From Chalara sp. BL73 (lineage: Eukaryota > Ascomycota > Leotiomycetes > Helotiales), in assembly GCA_918026815.1 (NCBI GenBank), contig CAKJVC010000124.1, positions 1-64,000 on the forward strand: a DNA stretch of 64,000 nt. Reading direction: 5' to 3'. The notes below the pieces were generated by a model, which saw nothing but the letters and a program-made list of their open reading frames with translations, had not been told where the DNA came from and searched no databases. This document shows positions 57,184 to 64,000 of the stretch, piece after piece (within the stretch, counting starts at the first letter, position 1; each line of letters opens with the position of its first letter). The position numbers and the translations under genes are program-made.

Positions 57184-58194
57184 ATTGGATCGAGTTGTTA
57201 GAGAAGTATAAAAGAAATGAAGTGATGGGACAGAATACTTCTAGTGTCAAGAAGAGCTATGTGCTCTTATTAAACACATGTTGACACGTAAGAAACTCTT
57301 CATGGAGACTTCTGTGTCAGAATCCTACATGGGGCTACGATCGCGGTAAGACTTCAATGTTGGTATTCTGTGTGTGCTTACCTTTTATTGTATCATAATT
57401 GTGGTAGCGGCGATAAGACGGGAAAGAGACAGAATTTTGTGGCTGGATGTACATAAACAACTTGACCTAAGTGATACGCGTCTTACAATCGATTCATGTA
57501 TGATTATTGGATGTGACCAGTGTGATGACAAACTAACCAGAGCTTTGTTTAATGCTTGATTGATATATAATTAATCATGTTTAATGATTAATAACTGCTT
57601 TCATTAATCAAACCTTATATATATATTTTTTAATTAATAATGAGATCACAGCCTATTGTGTTTAAAATATGGTTTTAATAATTAGCAATTTCTTGTTTAA
57701 ATACTAGCTATTACTAACTTCTATCTCAATTTTATGTGTAAATATACATTTTTAATTAGTAGAAAGATTTTCAATACTTTTAGCAATAATATATATATAT
57801 ATATATGTTTTAAAAAAAACTCTAAAAAACTAACTAAATTGGGTAGAGTATGAATATTGTCCCATAATGAATCCAACATCTCTGGGACCAAGCCACAAAG
57901 ACATAAAGCAATTTACGTAGAATATCTTAGGAGTTGCCTGAAGAAGAGGCGCACGCTTGAGAAATAAAGATATTGTCATCATGTGATAGTACACTATTTT
58001 CTGCTACAAAGACTTGCACAGAAAATTTAAGGTAGCATGGCCCCTGCCGAAATGGAGTTTATCAAGATAGAATAACTACTCTGTTGTTGGTTTGACGCAA
58101 GCCGTAGTAGCATGTGATCCGTAGGGAGTATGTGAAACCGAGTTAGAATTGGACAGAAGAGCGATAGGCTATGGAGCACCGACTATTTCTGGAT
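57184..58194. other. AT-rich intergenic stretch, 1 kb
   Basis: This contains the terpene synthase promoter and an AT-rich middle (57560-57830) with TATATATA runs. No gene was seen. Confidence 0.4.
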
Positions 58195-58848
58195 TTAAGC
58201 TTTCTGTGTGGGATACGAGTCAGTTGCACTCTGTTGGAACTGTGGGTTACTGCGCAAAGGATCTCCTTTACTGTGCCGCCGGCCTAACTGGCCCCCACAA
58301 AGATGCTCGTTTGAAATGAAAACTGAGATGTTAGGCAGCGAACTACGAGTCTGACAAGAGCAGAGGTTTGGCGCTCTACACATGGTATTGCTAGGATTGC
58401 CTTCTAGTTTGACAAAAGCACCAGAAGCATTCCCGTTGATTGAGGATCTGCGATATGGATTTGAATCGTAGGTGGGTAATTTGGAAACGATTGGAGAGCT
58501 CGGATCCATCACTGCGCAGAGAAACACATTTAAGGCAAGACTAATGATTGAGATACTCGTTGAATACCCGGAGGATAGCCAGATTGTATGTTTCAGTATG
58601 ATTAGGCAAATTGACGTAGTCAATGGGAGACTAGCTGCGAGAATCTCAAGAACACAAGAAGTAGAAGCAACTTGAAACTTATGTCTTGGCTCTCACACCG
58701 CTACGGCACAAGCAAATAGAGCAGATATGAGAAGCATCGTCCTTGACCGAGCAAATCTCCTGATAGCATTGAAGGGTACCAAGAAGGTTGATGGTATTGT
58801 GTACCCCCAGAGCAGCATAGCCAACAGAAATGACACAGAGCATATCAT
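58195..58848 (-). CDS. Hypothetical small membrane protein, possibly the end of a larger gene
   Basis: Two exons (58848-58697, 58630-58195) joined by a 66-bp GTGTGAG-AG intron give 195 residues. Three hydrophobic segments are visible: MICSVSFLLAMLLWGYTI with STFLVPF, then TMLLISALFACAVAVLPLTT, and SISIISLALNVFLCAVM. A hydrophilic tail of about 110 residues follows with several Cys and Ser. I do not recognise the family. Upstream sequence on the same strand is protein-like in places (about 59.0-59.6 kb), so a longer gene or a decayed one is possible. Confidence 0.35.
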
Positions 58849-60541
58849 GCAATCTCACATCAGCCTGACGTATGTCTCAGCTCAAGCCAGCTGTTTGACT
58901 ATGTCTCGTAGGCAACATGGCGTGTCCAGTCACAGATATCCTATCCACTAGAGAGCCGGAGCATGAATGGGGCACGAGCAGCAGCAGCAGATACGTAGCA
59001 CAGGCTGCTTTGAGATTGAAGACTAGTTTGTGGAATTCAAGTGGCGACCATATCAATTGGTGTGCAAGAATCGCATCTCTATGTTACCAAACATATTGTT
59101 TCGGGCTCAGAGCCTCAAAGATGCATTACGTCGCTGAAACCAACTGAACAGGTGTCGTGGCAGGTTGTTAGCTGCGGGGATAGATCGTCAAGCCTGGTTC
59201 ATCGCTATTTTAGATGTAGGTTCGACTGCCCGTTGGCACGTCTCAAGGGGACGATGTTGATTGGGAGGAGGATGGACGGCGGTAATCCAGAGTTCGAGGT
59301 GAGGCATCATCCAACATAGGAATGCATTTGTATCCTGAGAGTGTGTTAGGCTAGCCCCTAATATTTGTGGGATGGAATGCTTACAGAGCGTACCAGAGCA
59401 GGTCAGAACAGACATGAGGAGTAGGCTGGTTGACTCTAGGAGATATCGAGCCATCCTTGGTGTTTGCCAAGCCGGCTCCTCCCGCTGTACGCAGACCACG
59501 AAGATCAAAACATCTCTCCAAGAGCATTTCAGTTCCACTGGAAAGTCCACCATCCATATGGAGCATCAGTCCGATGCTACCTCAAATAGGCTTCTCGGCC
59601 TCATAACCAATGTTTCATACTATGGCATCTTATTTCTATACGCAAGACACATGTGCGGTGTCGTTTGATGCTCACATCACCAACTCCCACTACTAAGAAA
59701 CAATCTTCTCCGACATCGCGGATAAGCTTTACAAAGGCTCGTTCTGAACTCAAGGACCCAGATTGAGTTCTGACAGCCTGCCACTTAGATAGGGCTGAAT
59801 CAAGCAGGATTATACCTTCGTATTGCGCGTCCAATCAGGAGGCAGTGGCGGAGATCCGGGAGGTCACACAGCCATTGGGACATCCCACAGGTCAACTCTG
59901 CTTACTGAACCATAAAAGCTCTGAGATTATTCAATGCCTTGAATTTAACGCCGGACATACAGTTAAACCTCACGTAAAGCTCGAAATGTGTCATGATACC
60001 TAAGACTCTTGCGCAATGAATTGGCACTTCTAGACTCATCATCCTGACTGCGCTGTTGCAACATCAGCGAATCTGAGTCATGAAATTGGAGGCCGCTCCT
60101 TCGGCCGCCCCGGCATCTAAGGATACGAGGAAAAGATGATGCGCCTCAATGAAGTATTTCTTAGGGTCTATGCATGGACGGATTTTGTCCATACCGTCCT
60201 TGAGGTTTTGAAGAGTGGTTGATAAATTTCTTCATGTTTATGAGATTTTAGCGCGAAGAACTTCGAAATGCAAGTCACTCTAGCAGTTGTTGTTTACATG
60301 GCTTTAATAAATCTATTCATGGCCAACTGATTGGACCACCTTTTCTCCAACTCGATATTAACAGATTGTAATAATAACACATAGTGTCTAAGGTCTGGGT
60401 CTCATTTGACCCTTCTACTATGAATTAGGTACAGATTTTGCCAACTCCTTTATCAGCACAAGATCTCTTCCATCTGAATTTCTATCACTCCGCGTCACCT
60501 ATAGTTATGACGGTCCACCAACCATTATCAGTCAATCTATG
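58849..60541. other. Region without a supportable gene, 1.7 kb
   Basis: Both strands have several frames of 60-120 codons but none with a recognisable domain or consistent splice pattern. A minus-strand stretch at about 60.09-60.25 kb (EAHHLFLVSLDAGAAEGAAS) looks once coding. The region may hold remnants of one gene related to the small membrane protein to its left. Confidence 0.3.
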
Positions 60542-61463
60542 TCAATGTTTTGGGTGGGCTTGCTCTTCAAGGGTATATTCTTCGCTTTGGCCACGAGTTT
60601 GCGCCCCATACTTCAACAACCTCTTGCTTACAACTCGGCTAGGATGCCATAAGTTGAAGACCAGCATAGTGATGAACATCAGGGTAGCATCAAATATATA
60701 TAGATATATCTCATGTGATAGGAGAAACCCGTCACTGCCCATGACGTACTCAGCAATACGAAATACCGATCTGATCATGATGAGGATAGATGCGAAATAC
60801 AGAACGAGCAGTTGCCGTTCCCATGGCACAGTGAGAGTGGTCGCGGCTGTTGTTGGAACTTGACGAATTCGATAATGGAAGATGCCTGCACATATGATGA
60901 AGAAGCCGAAGAACAGGATTTGAATTCCCAAGCCACCCGTAATGATGTGCTCTCCCAGGTCTTTATCCTTTTGGTTCTTGGCCTTTGCTAGCATGCCACC
61001 TCCAGATGACTGGGCAAGGAAGGAAAGGACATCTCCAAAGACGAATATTTTCGTGAGCCATGTCGCTTTAACGATGGAGCAGGATTCCCCATCCGTAATC
61101 CTAATAATGCGCCCGAGGACCATATATATACTCGCAGCGAAGAATGCTGGTGCGAGCAAGATCGTCAAACTTTGCATGATATATGGGCCTGTCGACCAGT
61201 TGGGAGATTCCGTGCTGGAAATTTCTCGGCCAGCATATCCTACACATTCAACTATTTATGTTAGACGGCGTTCCACAAGGAGAGGTTTTGTACTTACAGA
61301 TGCCACCAATCACGAATGGGATGAAGTACCATGTTCGGTGATGTGTGAGCTGGAAGACGTGGTATAAACTAGACAGACCAAAAAGAACGATGAAAATAAT
61401 TGCAGCTGCGCTTGAAGGATTGTAGTGATAGAAGATATATTTGCCGGTCGTGGTGTCGGACAT
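60542..61463 (-). CDS. RTA1-like seven-helix membrane protein
   Basis: Two exons (61463-61298, 61251-60542) give 291 residues, starting at MSDTTTGKYIFYHYNPS. The intron is 46 bp and joins VIGGI to FECVGYAGRE. Seven hydrophobic helices are visible, with family motifs YNPSSAAAIIFIVLFGLSSL, FIPFVIGGI, LLAPAFFAASIYMVLGRII, FVFGDVLSFLAQSSGGGM and FRIAEYVMGSDGFLLSHE. The RTA1 family of ascomycetes includes yeast Rta1 and Rsb1, associated with 7-aminocholesterol resistance and long-chain-base efflux. It faces away from a Zn2Cys6 regulator, which may control it. Substrate and exact role are not visible in the sequence. Confidence 0.9.
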
Positions 61464-62281
61464 GTTTGAAACGTTTGCAGGAATGTCGTGAATCGAAAGT
61501 AACGGAATCAAGCACAAGCTTTCAATGACTGCGCCGTAGTATTAAAGTCGCAGGCAAAACTACGACGGAAGCGTTGTTGCTGATGGTCGTGTACGTGCTC
61601 TCTTATAAGTGATTGCCTTTGGGATTGCTTGAGTTACTTTCTGTAGTACCCTCGGTTGTCTGCGAGCTTGTAGCTTGTAGTAGAAGATTTGATTGAGCTG
61701 CCCAGAAAGTAATTACTTCACTGTACCCTTTTTATATATATATTCTATATTCTTCGGCTCCTGCATCATGCCGAGCACACTCGCATTCGCTCGGGAGTGA
61801 GCTCGGGTTTGCTTTAAACTCTGGTTGTATTGCTACTGCTTCTGCAGTGGAAAAACTACGAGACGCGAATTTAGCTTTCAACCTGAAAATATCAAATCGC
61901 GTCGTCACCACTAGTTTAAGCCTGCTCTAACAGGTTTTGGTTGGCTGGGACATGAAGCAAATAAAGTGTTGAAACTCAGCCGCAGCTCGTATCACCAGCT
62001 CGGAAAGCAAAAGCGAGCATTGCCCAGCCACAAGGCTTACCTTCTTGGCACCGCCGAAAATGCCGTGAATTCCTCCAAAACATGCAGAATCCGCCTGGAG
62101 ACGCGAAATCTCGAAAGCGTAGCCTCGTCACCCAGCCAATGACTGCAACTCGCTGACGCATGCGTTGACGAATGCGAGGAAGGACCATCGTACTCGCAAA
62201 AGACTGATAAACTGGAGCCCAACCTCGCCAACAAGGTCGCCAATCTCGCATCTTTGCGGCTCTCGAATCAACATACGAGGT
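61464..62281. promoter_or_regulatory. Divergent promoter between RTA1-like gene and Zn2Cys6 regulator
   Basis: About 0.8 kb. A TATATATATA stretch at about 61733-61742 and a CGG-containing pair (GCTCGGGAGTGAGCTCGGG at about 61789) could serve as promoter and zinc-cluster half sites. This is suggestive only. Confidence 0.4.
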
Positions 62282-64000
62282 ATGGAGAACACCACGGCGA
62301 TGGCCACCACGGAGTCGGAAACTGCATCTAGACGCCCGCATAGGAAGTCGAGGAACGGGTGTAGTCGTTGCAAGAAGCGCAAAGTTAAGGTGCGTTCCAT
62401 TGCTCTTGTTTTCTCAACAGGTTTGATTGTGCACGTCGCGGTTTGAAAGAGATTACCTCGGCAGTCCGGGTGTCTCAATCGCCATGCTTGACTGTACGCA
62501 GAGTTGTCGAGCAGACCGACTGCACTTCCGATGTCATATCGGTTTGCGTCATCTGCGGCCTGTACCTCCCAAGAAACAGAGATCATTGAGCCCAGCCTGC
62601 TGTGTCAGCATATATCACGTGATTTATTCGACCATACTATTCGCGTCTTCGAATTCTCGCACAGCTACCCGCCTGTAATTGGAGCGCCTTGCTCTCGTTT
62701 GAACACTTTTTTTCTTTGGTGTAATATATCCTACAGTACTCTCTGCTATTCTATGATGTGATGTACCCGATAATTAACGAATAATCTATCGTTTGGCACT
62801 GGAATGGCTACCAGCACCTGGGCATGGAGCAAGCACTTTCGAGGTGATAGCATCCAGTTCCAGTGCCATTATCCTTCAGCATGTTTTAGGGAGTTCCTCC
62901 CACCTGAACACTCTTTGCTATTTTGGTGGCATATGGTTTCATTGTTAAATGACACCATCGAATACTTTGGCTGACTTTGAACAGTGCGATGAGAAGCGGC
63001 CATCTTGTACAAATTGTATAAGACACCATGTTCAGTGTGACTTTCTCTACCAGGCTTCTGCAAGCCCGGTATCATCCCAATCCGCAACAGTCTCAAACAT
63101 ATTTCCGTATCACTCGCCATATGCCAACGTGTCATCGCCAGACGAGCTGGCCGGTATACCTCCAGCCGCATATCCGCAGGCTCAACAACCTATAACAGAA
63201 GAACAACTGCCGGTATGCCCGGGACAAGCTTATTTACTTATGAAATAGCTTCTAACGTCAAAAATATAGCCACTGAACCTCATGGATCTCGAACTTCTCC
63301 ACAACTACTATATGTATACAGCAAACACATTACATGGAGACATCGTAATGAAAACTTTATGGCGTCTTAATGTTCCTCAGTAAGCTCCCCAGCTTATCGA
63401 CTGAATATATAATAATCAGGAATATTTCAGGATTGGCTTTTGTCACGATTTTGTCATGCGGGGGATACTCGCAATTTCTGCGCTTCATCTCGCCTATTCT
63501 CGACCTCAAACCCGCGAACTTTACCTCTCCAAGGCCATAGCTCAACATCAGGCTGGGCTACGACAAGCTACGTCAATCCTTGCCCAAGTCTCGCATGAGA
63601 ATTGCTCTGCTGTGTATATATTTACCGCATTGACTTGCATCTTTGCGCTTGCATCTCCCCGCAAGCCAGGAGACTTTCTAGTTAGTTATGCTCCCCATGT
63701 CGTCTGCCTTCTCGAAGTATACTTTTCGAACAGTGCGAAAAACATCACGATGGTTCTGCTACCTGATGCTGCAAATTTTTAACAACTCTCCCTAAATATC
63801 TACCGTTCTGACGTCCAATTAGGTGATCGGTGATTCAGGCATCGCAGAGTGGCTTACACTCTTTCGTGGAACAAAATCCATCATGGAAACTTCAGAAGAT
63901 GCGCTTGCATCCGGACCACTAGGGCCAATGTTCAGTAAAGGATCTCGTCGATATGAAATCCGGGATAGATATGGCTATGAGGCATTTCCAGAGATCCAAC
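62282..64000 (+). CDS. Zn2Cys6 transcription factor, Upc2-like architecture, 3' end outside window
   Basis: I place exons at 62282-62389, 62985-63212, 63270-63379, 63431-63680 and 63823 onward, all in frame up to the window edge. The zinc cluster spans the first intron: CSRC, six residues including KKRKVK, then C, six, CTNC, six, C. Downstream, PLNLMDLELLHNYYMYTANT, GFCHDFVMRGILAISALHLA and EWLTLFRGTKSIM are typical of the sterol-regulator-like group of fungal zinc-cluster proteins. The first intron is about 595 bp, unusually long for this window. The fourth intron uses GTTAGT. It probably acts on the divergent RTA1-like gene. Confidence 0.82.

Noticed and set aside
62037..62341. Minus-strand frames upstream of the last regulator
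   Set aside because: They overlap the promoter and first exon of the Zn2Cys6 gene in antisense and show no domain.

Overview
This window looks like a filamentous ascomycete (Pezizomycotina) chromosome. Genes carry short GT-AG introns of about 45-110 bp. The gene families are typical of moulds: Zn2Cys6 regulators, a HET-domain protein, RTA1, palC, a DHA1 transporter and a sesquiterpene-type cyclase. One very AT-rich retroelement also shows a transition-only mutation signature like repeat-induced point mutation (RIP). A Leotiomycetes-like origin is possible but is only an impression. All exon structures were deduced by eye from splice consensus, frame continuity and family similarity. For every spliced gene reported as complete, the exons sum to a multiple of three.

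Layout. 1-7.9 kb: the 3' part of a Ty3/gypsy LTR retrotransposon on the + strand (protease, RT, RNase H, integrase, GPY/F module), broken by frameshifts, with a long 3' untranslated stretch holding tandem repeats, a polypurine tract and a probable 3' LTR. 7.9-15.7 kb: an extremely AT-rich block containing a Ty1/copia element on the - strand (8417-14086). Its two 211-bp LTRs differ by 15 transitions and nothing else. An array of 30-bp units in two orientations lies near the right edge of the block. 16.1-31.2 kb: a Zn2Cys6 regulator, a sulfate permease and an O-methyltransferase, mixed with decayed genes (glutathionyl-hydroquinone-reductase-like, fungal rhodopsin-like, MACPF-like). 31.5-36.2 kb: a Zn2Cys6 regulator divergent from a DHA1 transporter. 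37.4-46.9 kb: a conserved housekeeping block (nucleolin/Gar2-like, complex I 12-kDa subunit, mitochondrial ribosomal mL54, TAF7, a TAF3-like histone-fold protein, a small hydrophilic protein, palC). 48.6-57.2 kb: a HET-domain gene next to a compact P450 / epoxide hydrolase / terpene synthase group. 58.2-64 kb: a small membrane protein, an RTA1-like protein and, divergent from it, a third Zn2Cys6 regulator that runs off the right end.

How the genes may work together. The terpene synthase would make a sesquiterpene hydrocarbon or alcohol, the P450 would oxidise it, and the epoxide hydrolase could open an epoxide made by the P450 (inference from co-location). The 34.5 kb transporter is probably controlled by its divergent regulator, and the 60.5 kb RTA1 protein by the regulator at 62.3 kb. 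The core block reads as ordinary housekeeping genes with no joint pathway.
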